In this document: positions 1 through 8,104 of the stretch, piece after piece | Numbering within the stretch: position 1 is the first letter of the stretch | Layout of the letters: every line of letters starts with the position of its first letter | NCBI GenBank assembly: GCA_003647095.1 | Contig: QMME01000009.1 | Coordinates: forward strand, 1 to 25,192 | Direction: 5' to 3' | Length of the DNA: 25,192 bases | DNA from: Deltaproteobacteria bacterium | Lineage (GTDB): Bacteria > Myxococcota > B64-G9 | Made by a program: the position numbers and the translations under genes | Notes under the pieces: model-generated | Told to the model about the DNA's origin: nothing | Databases searched by the model: none | The model's input: the letters and a program-made list of their open reading frames with translations, nothing else

Positions 1-563
1 TCGACGGCAAGGTGCTCAAGTGGTTGGCGGAACCCGGTGAGACCGCGACGCCGGGCCGGCCGCTGTTGATCTTCGGCGACGAGACGCTGGAGGTCCGCGT
101 CCGTGTTTACGAACAAGACGTATTGGCCGGGATCCACCAGGGAACGCCGGTGCTGCTGGACACGCAAGGCACACACCCCGTACGCTCCACAGTATCCTCC
201 ATCTCCCCCATGGCCGCCGGGCCGGGCCGCACCATGGATGTCCGGGTTCCCCTCGACAACGAAGGGCGTGCCGGTCTCTGGCACGGCATGTCCGTCGACG
301 TCGCCTTCGTCCTCAAGGAAAAAAGGCAGGCGCTGCTGGTTCCGGCCGCAGCAGTCCGTGAAACCAAGACGGGTGCCGGGGTGTACACGGTCCGCAACGG
401 TTCCGCCCACTGGCTCGAGGTGAAACCTTACATCCGTGAAGGCGAGTGGGTCGGCGTCGACGCGGATTTGCAGGAAGGTGACCGGGTCGTGGTTGGAAAC
501 CTCGAGGCGGTCAGGGACGGCATGGCCGTCTACCCCGTGTCCGTCGAAAGGAAGATGCCATGA
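1..563 (+). CDS. RND efflux periplasmic adaptor (membrane fusion protein), C-terminal part
   Basis: The reading frame is open from the first complete codon (position 3), so the gene begins outside the window and only about 187 residues are seen. They look like the beta-barrel and membrane-proximal domains of the HlyD/AcrA adaptor family: a barrel stretch with 'DVLAGIHQGTPV', then 'LLVPAAAVRETKTGAGVYTV' and a closing 'GDRVVVGNLEAVRDGMAVYPV', which are typical of the end of these proteins. Adaptors link an inner-membrane pump to an outer-membrane channel across the periplasm. The stop codon overlaps the start of the next gene as ATGA, so adaptor and pump are almost certainly translationally coupled. 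The lipoyl and hairpin domains and the signal sequence lie upstream and cannot be checked. The substrate cannot be told from this fragment. Confidence 0.88.
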   Translation, partial: DGKVLKWLAEPGETATPGRPLLIFGDETLEVRVRVYEQDVLAGIHQGTPVLLDTQGTHPVRSTVSSISPMAAGPGRTMDVRVPLDNEGRAGLWHGMSVDVAFVLKEKRQALLVPAAAVRETKTGAGVYTVRNGSAHWLEVKPYIREGEWVGVDADLQEGDRVVVGNLEAVRDGMAVYPVSVERKMP

Positions 564-3500
564 GCCTCACTCAAGCCACTCTCAAGAACCGCTATGCCGT
601 GTGGGCCCTGGTGATAGCGGCGGCCATCTTCGGCGCCCGGGCCTACGTATCGATACCCATGCAGTTGTTTCCGGACACCGCGCCACCGCTGGTGAACGTG
701 ATCAGCGCCTATCCGGGTGCCAACGCCAGCGATGTCGACGAGACCTTGAGCCAGAAGCTGGAGGAGGAGTTCGCGTCGCTGGAGGGGGTGGTCAAGATCC
801 GCTCCACCTCCCAGGACAACCTGTCGCTGGTATCGGTGGAGTTCCGCTACGACCGCCAGGTGGACCTGGCGGCGGTGGACGTGCAGAACGCTATCGCCCG
901 GATCAGTAGCGAACTTCCGCCCGGCATACGCGAACCCCAGGTGTTGAAGTTCTCCACCTCGGACCGGCCGGTCATCTCCGTAGGCGTGACGGCGGAGGAC
1001 CTGGTGCAGGCGCGCAAGATGGCCGAGGACCGTTTCGCACCTGAGTTGCAGCGCATCGACGGAGTGGCGGCGGTCGACGTGTTCGGCGGCAACAAGCCGG
1101 CATTGCTGGTGGAGGTGAAGCGGCGCGACCTGGAGGCCTACCACATACCGCTGCAGAAGGTGATAGAGACCATCCGCCGGCACAACGCGGCCCGACCGGC
1201 CGGCCAGGTACGGACGGAGACGACACATACCATGTTCCGGATCGAGAGCCGCAGCGCGAGCATCGGGGAGTTCGCAGACATTCCCCTGACGCTGCCCGAC
1301 GGTTCGCGCGTGTTACTGGGCGAGATAGCCGATATCCGGCGGGGAGCTCTGGACGACGATGCCCGCTTCGCCGTGGACGGCACTCCAGCCATCGCCATGC
1401 AGGTCTTCAAGACCGACGATGCGAACACTGTCAAGGTGGTACACGCCGTCCAGGATAAGGTCAAGCAACTGGGAGAGCAGTACACCGGCTACCGGTTCCT
1501 GGTCGGCGAGGAGAGCGCCACCTTCACGGAGGTGTCCGTCGACAACCTCCTGTCCAACGTCTGGCAGGCGTTGCTGTTCGCCTCGATCATCATCTTCCTG
1601 TTCCTGGGACGCCTGAAGACCTCGGCGGTGACCATCGTGTCCATGCCCCTGTCGTACGGCCTGACCTTCGCCTTCATGCAGGCTTTCGGTGTCGAGTTCA
1701 ACATGGTGACGCTCTCGGCGGTCATCCTGGCAGTAGGCATGGTGGTGGACGCAACCGTGGTTATACTGGAGAACATCACCCGCAAGCGCGACACGGAGGG
1801 ACTGACGGCGGAGCAGGCAGCCGTCCAGGGGACCGACGAGGTCCGACTCGCCGTCCTGGCGGGCGTGGCGACGACCCTGGTCGTGCTCATCCCCTTGCTG
1901 TTCCTGGGCGGCTTCATAGGAAAGACCTTCGGACCCCTGGCCTTGACGCTAATCTTCGCCTTCACCTCTTCGGTGCTCGTGGCCCTGATCCTGGTGCCGG
2001 TGCTGACCCTGTACACCGCGGGCAGGAGCAGGCTGGACAGGTGGGGTGAGAGGCTCATCTCGCCTTTCGTCTGGCTGATGGATCGCCTGCGCGACGGGTA
2101 CCTCTACATCCTGAAGCTGGCCCTGGGCCATCGCGCCCTGACGGTCGGCATCATGCTGCTCATGTTCACCGGCTCGGTGATCGGCCTGCGGGGGCAGGGC
2201 ATGGAGGTTCTGCCCAAGATGGACAGCGGCAGCTTCTTCATAACTCTTCAGACACCCTCCGGTTCGTCCCTCGAGGAGACCGAGCGGACGGTGCGCCAGG
2301 TTGAGGAGATTCTCAAGAGCGAGCCCCAGGTGGTAAAGATCCAATCCCAGGTCGGCTTCGAGCAAGGCATGCGCTCCTTTGCCTCCTTCGGCGTGCAGGG
2401 TCCAACCCAGGGGGCGATCACCGTTACCTTGACCGATCGAACCGATCGCAACGAGAGCATATGGGACATCGAGGCGCGGGTGAGGAAGAAGCTGGCCCGG
2501 GTGCCCAACATCCGCACCTCCACGGTTCGGGAGATGGGTAACACCGCCAAGTCGACCACCTCCGCGCCGATCATAGTGCGTCTCAGCGGAGACGATCCCC
2601 TGGTCCTGGACCACCTGGGAGAAGAAGTGATCGACCGCCTGGCCACCGTTGCCAACGTGGTGGAACCCACCAGGACCTGGCGGTTCGACCAGCGGCGAAT
2701 GCTGGTGAAGGTGGACGAACTGCGGGCCGGCCAGCTCGGACTCTCGCCCGAGCAAGTGGCAGCCATCATGGCCATGGGCTCGTACGGCGTGTACGCAGGG
2801 GACTTCTACGGTGTCGAGGGCTCGCCCGATCCGATACTGGTCGAGTACCGGAACGAGGGCCGCGAGGGAGTGGACGCCTTGCTGGACTATCCGGTGTTCG
2901 TCCCGGGCTCACTCCACTCCGTTCCCCTGCGGGCGGTGGCGACCCTGGAGGAAGAACGCGGCCAGGAGGTGGTGTCCAGGGAGGATCTGTCACCCACGCT
3001 GGAGGTCTCGGCCTTCACCCAGGGCCGGCCCCTGAACTTCATCGTCGCCGATATCGACAGGGCACTGGAGAAGATCGAGCTTCCCGACGGGTACGAGATG
3101 GTCCTCACCGGGGAGAAGTCCGACCTGACCGAGGCCAAGACCGAGCTGCTCGCCGCCTTCGGCATCGCGCTGGTGGCAGTGTACCTGCTGCTGGTTGCCC
3201 AGCTGCGTTCGTTCCTGCACCCGCTCACCATCATGATGAGCATTCCCTTGAGCCTGATCGGCGTGTTTGCCGCCCTCTGGCTGGCCGGCAAACCCGTATC
3301 CATGCCGGTGATGGTAGGCCTGATTCTCCTGGTCGGCACAGTGGTCAACAACGCCATCATACTGATCGAGTTCATACGCCAACGACGCCAGGAGGGGACG
3401 ACCCGGCGAGAAGCCCTGCTGTCCTCGGTGAAGACGCGCTTCCGCCCCATCATGATGACGTCGCTGTCCACCATAGCCGGCATGGTGCCCCTGGCCGCAG

Positions 3501-5026
3501 AGTGGGCCCTGGGCGCAGAGCGTTTCTCGCCCCTGGCCACCGCGGTCATCGGCGGCATGACGGCGGCGACCTTTCTCACCATGGTCTTCATCCCGGTGCT
3601 GTACGACCTGTTCGACGACGGCCTGGCGAAGCTGCGCCGGGGACTACCGGGGGGGCGGGTGGTCGCAGCCACCACGGTGCTCCTGGTCGTTTTCCTGGCC
3701 TCGAGCGGAGCGGGTGCGCAGCAGAGCATGACCCTCGATCTCGACCGGTGCGTCGACATGGCCATCGCCCGGAACCACAAACTGCAACAACGCCAGAACG
3801 AGGTGCGAGCGGCGGATTACCGGCACCGGCAGGCGATCGGGCGGTTCCTGCCCAAGCTGAGCCTGACCGCGCGCTACAGCAGGGTCAGCCACGTGGAGCC
3901 GGGCTCCATCAGCATACCGCTGCCGGAGGAGCTGGCGGCGGGCCTGGAACCGATCCAGCTCGGCGAGGCCGTGGACAACCAGTACTCGTTACGCTTCTCG
4001 GTGGAGCAGCCACTGTTTTCCGGCTTTGCATTGTCCAGCTCCTTGCAGCTCACGAGCCACGTGAAGGACCTCGCGCAGGAAAGGGAACGGGCTCAGGAGT
4101 CGGAGGTCAGGGTACTGGTCCAGGAGACTTACTTCACGCTGCTCAAGGCGCAGCAGACGAGGGAGATCACGCGGCAATCGCTGCAGAACCTGGTCCGTCA
4201 CCTGCACCAGGTGCAGGAGCTCGAGAAGGCGGGACGGGCGACGGGACTGGATGTGTCCAGGGTCCAGGCCAGGATCTCGGCGGCCCGGGTCAACCTGGTC
4301 CAGGCGGCAGGCGCGGTGGACAGCGCCCGCGTGGCACTGGCCACCCTGATTGGCGTACCGACTACTACGAGATTGATCGTCGAGGATGTTCTCGACTCGG
4401 CACAGCTGCCCGAGCCCGGTGGGGACACTGACCGACTCGTCACCCGGGCCCGCTCCAGGAGGCCGGAGATGGGGATGGCGCGATCGGCTGCGGCGGTTGC
4501 GGAGGAGCGCATCGATATCGAGGGCTCCGGGCTGTGGCCGCACCTGGGCCTGCGCTTCGGGTACAACTACGAGCGTCCCAACCAGAGGTACTTTCCCGTG
4601 CGCGACGAGTTCAATGGTTCGTGGGACGTCTCGGTGGTCCTGAGCTGGACGGTGTGGGACTGGGGGGCATCGTACTACGGCATGAAGGCGGCAGAGGCGG
4701 AGGCGGCGGCAGCCAGGCAAGCACTGGAGGATGTCGAAGAAAAAGTGGAGGTTGACGTCGTGCACAGGCTACGCCGCTACCGTACCGAGACCGAGAGGGT
4801 GTCGGCAGCCAGGAGCGGCATAGCGAGTGCAAAACGTGCATTCGAGAATGCGACGAAGCTGTTCGAGGCTGGCAGGTTGACGAGCCTGGAGTTGCTGAAC
4901 GCCGAGCTCGCATTGACGCAGGCCAACTACGAGCTGGTGCGCGCCCTGGCTGATGCCAGGATAGCCTGGGGACGGCTCATCGAAGCCACCGGAGGACCAT
5001 CGAGCGCCCGGTTGTCCGACCTATGA
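560..5026 (+). CDS. RND efflux permease fused in frame to a TolC-like outer-membrane factor
   Basis: This 1488-residue protein has two complete parts. Residues 1 to about 1033 form an RND proton-driven efflux permease, with the usual start (an 'IPMQLFPDTAPP' segment after the first membrane helix), two large periplasmic loops and twelve expected helices. Helix 4 has 'GMVVDATVV' with D397 kept and the second Asp of AcrB replaced by A398; helix 10 has 'VVNNAI' (N930, N931) where AcrB has a Lys. Residues about 1034-1053 are a hydrophobic segment ending A-G-A before Gln-Gln, which looks exactly like a signal peptide. Residues about 1057-1488 form an outer-membrane factor of the TolC family ('LDLDRCVDMAIARNHKL', 'EQPLFSGF', 'LLNAELALTQANYELVRA'). 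The usual lengths are about 1030 and 430-450 residues, so nothing is missing from either part. The start overlaps the adaptor stop. The join lies on seven G at 3649-3655. Either this is a real fusion, perhaps cut by signal peptidase, or a one-base error or slip has joined two genes. Confidence 0.92.
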   Translation: MSLTQATLKNRYAVWALVIAAAIFGARAYVSIPMQLFPDTAPPLVNVISAYPGANASDVDETLSQKLEEEFASLEGVVKIRSTSQDNLSLVSVEFRYDRQVDLAAVDVQNAIARISSELPPGIREPQVLKFSTSDRPVISVGVTAEDLVQARKMAEDRFAPELQRIDGVAAVDVFGGNKPALLVEVKRRDLEAYHIPLQKVIETIRRHNAARPAGQVRTETTHTMFRIESRSASIGEFADIPLTLPDGSRVLLGEIADIRRGALDDDARFAVDGTPAIAMQVFKTDDANTVKVVHAVQDKVKQLGEQYTGYRFLVGEESATFTEVSVDNLLSNVWQALLFASIIIFLFLGRLKTSAVTIVSMPLSYGLTFAFMQAFGVEFNMVTLSAVILAVGMVVDATVVILENITRKRDTEGLTAEQAAVQGTDEVRLAVLAGVATTLVVLIPLLFLGGFIGKTFGPLALTLIFAFTSSVLVALILVPVLTLYTAGRSRLDRWGERLISPFVWLMDRLRDGYLYILKLALGHRALTVGIMLLMFTGSVIGLRGQGMEVLPKMDSGSFFITLQTPSGSSLEETERTVRQVEEILKSEPQVVKIQSQVGFEQGMRSFASFGVQGPTQGAITVTLTDRTDRNESIWDIEARVRKKLARVPNIRTSTVREMGNTAKSTTSAPIIVRLSGDDPLVLDHLGEEVIDRLATVANVVEPTRTWRFDQRRMLVKVDELRAGQLGLSPEQVAAIMAMGSYGVYAGDFYGVEGSPDPILVEYRNEGREGVDALLDYPVFVPGSLHSVPLRAVATLEEERGQEVVSREDLSPTLEVSAFTQGRPLNFIVADIDRALEKIELPDGYEMVLTGEKSDLTEAKTELLAAFGIALVAVYLLLVAQLRSFLHPLTIMMSIPLSLIGVFAALWLAGKPVSMPVMVGLILLVGTVVNNAIILIEFIRQRRQEGTTRREALLSSVKTRFRPIMMTSLSTIAGMVPLAAEWALGAERFSPLATAVIGGMTAATFLTMVFIPVLYDLFDDGLAKLRRGLPGGRVVAATTVLLVVFLASSGAGAQQSMTLDLDRCVDMAIARNHKLQQRQNEVRAADYRHRQAIGRFLPKLSLTARYSRVSHVEPGSISIPLPEELAAGLEPIQLGEAVDNQYSLRFSVEQPLFSGFALSSSLQLTSHVKDLAQERERAQESEVRVLVQETYFTLLKAQQTREITRQSLQNLVRHLHQVQELEKAGRATGLDVSRVQARISAARVNLVQAAGAVDSARVALATLIGVPTTTRLIVEDVLDSAQLPEPGGDTDRLVTRARSRRPEMGMARSAAAVAEERIDIEGSGLWPHLGLRFGYNYERPNQRYFPVRDEFNGSWDVSVVLSWTVWDWGASYYGMKAAEAEAAAARQALEDVEEKVEVDVVHRLRRYRTETERVSAARSGIASAKRAFENATKLFEAGRLTSLELLNAELALTQANYELVRALADARIAWGRLIEATGGPSSARLSDL

Positions 5027-5134
5027 TGGCAACGGTAGCCCCATATCGACGACGACCGCATTTACCATGAAGAATTGAAGTCGGTTACGGTAGATAATTC
5101 AACCATCGCATGAGGCCGCAGTGGACGGTGAGAT

Positions 5135-5180
5135 GCCCCCCTTCCGCCGCCGAGGGGAGGATTTCCGACGGAAGGGGGGC
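5135..5180. repeat. Perfect 12-bp inverted repeat followed by an A8 run
   Basis: GCCCCCCTTCCG at 5135-5146 is the exact reverse complement of CGGAAGGGGGGC at 5169-5180, with a 22-nt loop. The right arm is followed by G and then eight A. Neither strand has a T run just after the hairpin, so it is not a standard intrinsic terminator. It could end the efflux transcript by another route, bind a regulator, or shape an RNA leader. Confidence 0.75.
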
Positions 5181-5315
5181 GAAAAAAAATGGTGATGGGA
5201 ATACACCCGGAGATTTCTCGGATTGGAAAGAACATCTAATACGCAACACAATTCATCCAGATTACAGTGTGGGCACGACCGGCGACATGTCAAGGACCGT
5301 CAAGTTTGTTTTCGG

Positions 5316-5343
5316 TTGACCCGGGCGGAGAATTCGCCATACC
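5316..5343 (+). promoter_or_regulatory. Candidate sigma-70 promoter upstream of plsB
   Basis: TTGACC at 5316-5321 (5 of 6 to the -35 consensus) stands 16 nt before CATACC at 5338-5343, a weak -10 with 3 of 6. It would drive plsB from about 5350, roughly 55 nt before the chosen start codon. It is the best candidate in the gap, but the -10 is poor. Confidence 0.3.
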
Positions 5344-5406
5344 CTCTGCGGCGTTCAGTTGGCAGTGCAGGGCGAAAGCCACGGAAAGGCGGCAGGACAG
5401 GCACTC

Positions 5407-8025
5407 ATGGGAGCAGAAGACACCCACTCCGGCGAGCCCGCCGTTATCGAACCGGTCGGAATGCACGGCAATTACGGGCCGTTTCTGCGCTCGTTCTTCG
5501 CCCGTTACTTCGATCCCATCGATCCCGGCCAGGAGACCATCGACCAGCTACGGGAGCTGTCCCGGCGGGGGGTACTGGTGTGGGTGTCACGCTCTCCCAG
5601 CCTGTTGCACTTTCTCTTTGTCAATCACCTTTGTAACAAGCACGGACTGCCACTGGCGGAATTCGTCGAGGGATTGAACACCACCGCCGTCCAGCCGATG
5701 GACACCCTGCTGCAGCGCCTGCATCGCTTCGGCCAGGTCACCGGCAACGATATCGAGGAAGAACCGGCCGGCCTGGCCCGGCGACAGCTGGAGGCGGTGC
5801 TGCAACGGGGCCGGCCGGCCCTGCTCTATATCGACCGGCCGGTGACCTTCACCCGCCCCAACGGCACCAACCAGGATCGCCTGATCGACGTCCTGGTACG
5901 GTTGCAGCCCCGGCTCGATCGTCCCCTGTTCTTGCTGCCACACCTGATCGTGTGGAACGTCCACCCCGAGAGACAGGACCGGGCCTTGACCGACCAGCTG
6001 TTCGGCGTGGACCAGGCACCCGGTTTCACCCGCTCCCTGTACCTGCTGCTGAGAAACTACCGGCATGCCCTGCTCAAGCTGGCCCCCCCGCTGGACCTGC
6101 AGCAGTGGCTGGCGGCCCGGCGGGGGCAGCCGGAAGAGCGGCTGGTAGAGGAACTCGAACGAGAGGTTCGCGGCCAGCTGTTTTCGGAGTTCTACGACGT
6201 CACCGGTCCCCGCATCCGTCCCCCCGAGCAGTTCAAGCGTGATATCCTGGCCGACGAAAAGATCCAGCAAATCATAGAAGAACTGTCCCAGGGAGACGCC
6301 GAGCGGCGAGAAGCCCTGCGCAAGCAGGCCTACGACATGGTGGACGAGATCGCCGCCGAGCCCCGTATCCGCTGGCCCATCACCCTGGACCGCATCCTGC
6401 AGCTGTTCTGGAAACGCATGTACGAGGGAGTGGTCCTGCAAGAGGCCGACTTCGAAAGGATCCGCCAGGCGGTACGCCGGGGACCGGTGGTCTTCTGCCC
6501 CAGCCACAAGAGCCACGTCGATTACCTGATAATCAGCCAGATGTGCATCCGCCAGGCAGTTCCGCTGCCCCACATCGCTGCCGGCATCAACCTGTCCTTC
6601 TGGCCCATGGGCCCCATCTTCCGCCACTCGGGGGCTTTTTTCATGCGGCGTTCCTTCAAGGGTGACCGGCTCTATCCGGTGGTGTTCCGCACCTACCTGC
6701 GCCACGTCATGGCCGAGGGGTTTCCCATCGAGTTCTTCATCGAGGGCACCCGCAGCCGTACCGGTAAGCTGCTCAACCCCAAGTTCGGCATTCTCTCCTG
6801 GCTGGTGGAGGCCTTCCAGGAAGGAAGCGCGCCGGACGTACAGTTCTTTCCCATCTCGGTCGACTACGAGAAGATCATCGAGAGCCGTTCCTACGTCAAC
6901 GAGTTGAGCGGCGGCGAGAAGCGTAAGGAAGACGTGGCTGCGCTGGTGAAATCATCCGAGCACCTGCGCTCCAAGTACGGCAAGATCTACATCCAGGTGG
7001 CCGAGCAGATCTCCCTGCGCCAGTTCCTCCGGGAACGCAACCTGGATCCTGCCTCCATGACCAGGGAACAACGCCGGGCGGCCATCCAGGAACTGGGCTA
7101 CTCCATCCTCTACCGCATCAACGGCGTGCACACCGTCACTCCGTCGGCCATCCTGGCCTTCTGTCTGCTTACCCATCGCAAGCGGGGCATGGCAGAGTCG
7201 GAACTGCTGGAACGCGCCCGTTGGACCAGCGACTGGATCCACCAGCAGGGACACCGGCGTTTCTCGGCCACACTGCAGGAATTTCCCCGCGCCATCGCCG
7301 AGGCGGCCACCAGGTTCGCCCGCGATGGACTCATCTCGGTCAAGCACACCGGCGAGGATGCCGTCTACGCCGCCGTCGAGCAACGGCGCCTGGAGCTGGA
7401 CTACTACCGCAACAACATCATTCACCATTTCGTACCGGCGGCCATTTTCGTGCTGGCCCTGGAGTCGTTCGCCGCCGAGGCGGTTCCCCCGCAGACCCTC
7501 AACCAACGCATCCGGGAGCTGTCGCGACTGTTCAAGTACGAATTCCTCTTCCGTTCCGAGCGCGACTTCGAGGCGGTGGTACGCGGGGCCAACGACAGCC
7601 TGGCCGCCCAGCAGGCCCTGCACGAGGAAAACGGCTTCGTGGTACGTAACGAGGCCGGCGCCGACCGGCGGTCGGTCTTCCGGGCCGTACTGGAACACTT
7701 CGTGGAGTGCTACTGGCTGGTAGCCCGGGAGCTGGAACGCTTGCGCGGCGGGCTCCTGCACCAGCGGGAGCTCGTCGCCCAGATCCTGCGCCAGGGGCAG
7801 AAACTCTACGTTCGCGGCGACATCCAGTTGCAGGAGACCTTGAACAAGGAAGTGATCAAGAACGCGCTGCTGAGCTTCACCGACCGCGGCATCCTGCATG
7901 GCGAGCCGGCTACCGACAGGAAAGGTCCCCGCTACCGGCTCGATGAGCAGTGGAACGATGAGGAAAAACTGGCGGAACTGGTAGCCACCCTGGAGACCTT
8001 CCTGAAACCCGGCCAGCACTCTTGA
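5407..8025 (+). CDS. plsB: Glycerol-3-phosphate 1-O-acyltransferase PlsB
   Basis: PlsB moves a fatty acyl group from acyl-CoA or acyl-ACP to the sn-1 position of glycerol 3-phosphate, the first step of phospholipid synthesis at the inner membrane. The 872-residue product is close to the E. coli enzyme (807). The catalytic HX4D motif is H367-K-S-H-V-D372, followed by the other acyltransferase blocks: 'GAFFMRRSFKGD', then 'FIEGTRSRTGKLLNPKFG', then 'FFPISVDYEKI' with a Pro-containing block IV. I chose ATG 5407, which has a GGACAGG-like site shortly upstream; the frame stays open to TTG 5359, which would add 16 residues. PlsB is usual in gammaproteobacteria and also found in some delta lineages; most other bacteria use PlsX/PlsY. 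The gene stands 79 nt before guaB and is not otherwise linked to it in function. Confidence 0.95.
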   Translation: MGAEDTHSGEPAVIEPVGMHGNYGPFLRSFFARYFDPIDPGQETIDQLRELSRRGVLVWVSRSPSLLHFLFVNHLCNKHGLPLAEFVEGLNTTAVQPMDTLLQRLHRFGQVTGNDIEEEPAGLARRQLEAVLQRGRPALLYIDRPVTFTRPNGTNQDRLIDVLVRLQPRLDRPLFLLPHLIVWNVHPERQDRALTDQLFGVDQAPGFTRSLYLLLRNYRHALLKLAPPLDLQQWLAARRGQPEERLVEELEREVRGQLFSEFYDVTGPRIRPPEQFKRDILADEKIQQIIEELSQGDAERREALRKQAYDMVDEIAAEPRIRWPITLDRILQLFWKRMYEGVVLQEADFERIRQAVRRGPVVFCPSHKSHVDYLIISQMCIRQAVPLPHIAAGINLSFWPMGPIFRHSGAFFMRRSFKGDRLYPVVFRTYLRHVMAEGFPIEFFIEGTRSRTGKLLNPKFGILSWLVEAFQEGSAPDVQFFPISVDYEKIIESRSYVNELSGGEKRKEDVAALVKSSEHLRSKYGKIYIQVAEQISLRQFLRERNLDPASMTREQRRAAIQELGYSILYRINGVHTVTPSAILAFCLLTHRKRGMAESELLERARWTSDWIHQQGHRRFSATLQEFPRAIAEAATRFARDGLISVKHTGEDAVYAAVEQRRLELDYYRNNIIHHFVPAAIFVLALESFAAEAVPPQTLNQRIRELSRLFKYEFLFRSERDFEAVVRGANDSLAAQQALHEENGFVVRNEAGADRRSVFRAVLEHFVECYWLVARELERLRGGLLHQRELVAQILRQGQKLYVRGDIQLQETLNKEVIKNALLSFTDRGILHGEPATDRKGPRYRLDEQWNDEEKLAELVATLETFLKPGQHS

Positions 8026-8048
8026 CCTCCAACAAGCCATAAGATAGT
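8022..8048 (+). promoter_or_regulatory. Candidate promoter for guaBA, overlapping the plsB stop
   Basis: TTGACC at 8022-8027 includes the TGA stop of plsB; GATAGT at 8043-8048 (4 of 6) follows after 15 nt, slightly short. A start near 8055 would leave a leader of about 50 nt before guaB. Read-through from plsB is equally possible. Confidence 0.3.
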
Positions 8049-8104
8049 TTGCCTCCACCGCGACGGTAGTGCAGGCGGACTCGTTGACCGCAGGAGGAAT
8101 ATCC

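Larger units (their letters stand above)
5027..5406. other. 380-nt intergenic region between the efflux cassette and plsB
   Basis: This is the longest non-coding stretch in the window. It is more AT-rich than its surroundings in parts and holds a perfect 12-bp inverted repeat (5135-5180), an A8 run (5182-5189), a -10-like GATAAT at 5093-5098 with no well-spaced -35, and a candidate promoter at 5316-5343. Short open frames cross it but none has a good ribosome binding site or recognisable protein. I see no RNA gene or repeat family here. The 48 nt before the chosen plsB start stay open in the plsB frame back to a TTG at 5359. Confidence 0.7.

Noticed and set aside
5110..5319. 69-codon open frame in the gap before plsB
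   Set aside because: It covers the inverted repeat, has no ribosome site and its product resembles nothing known.
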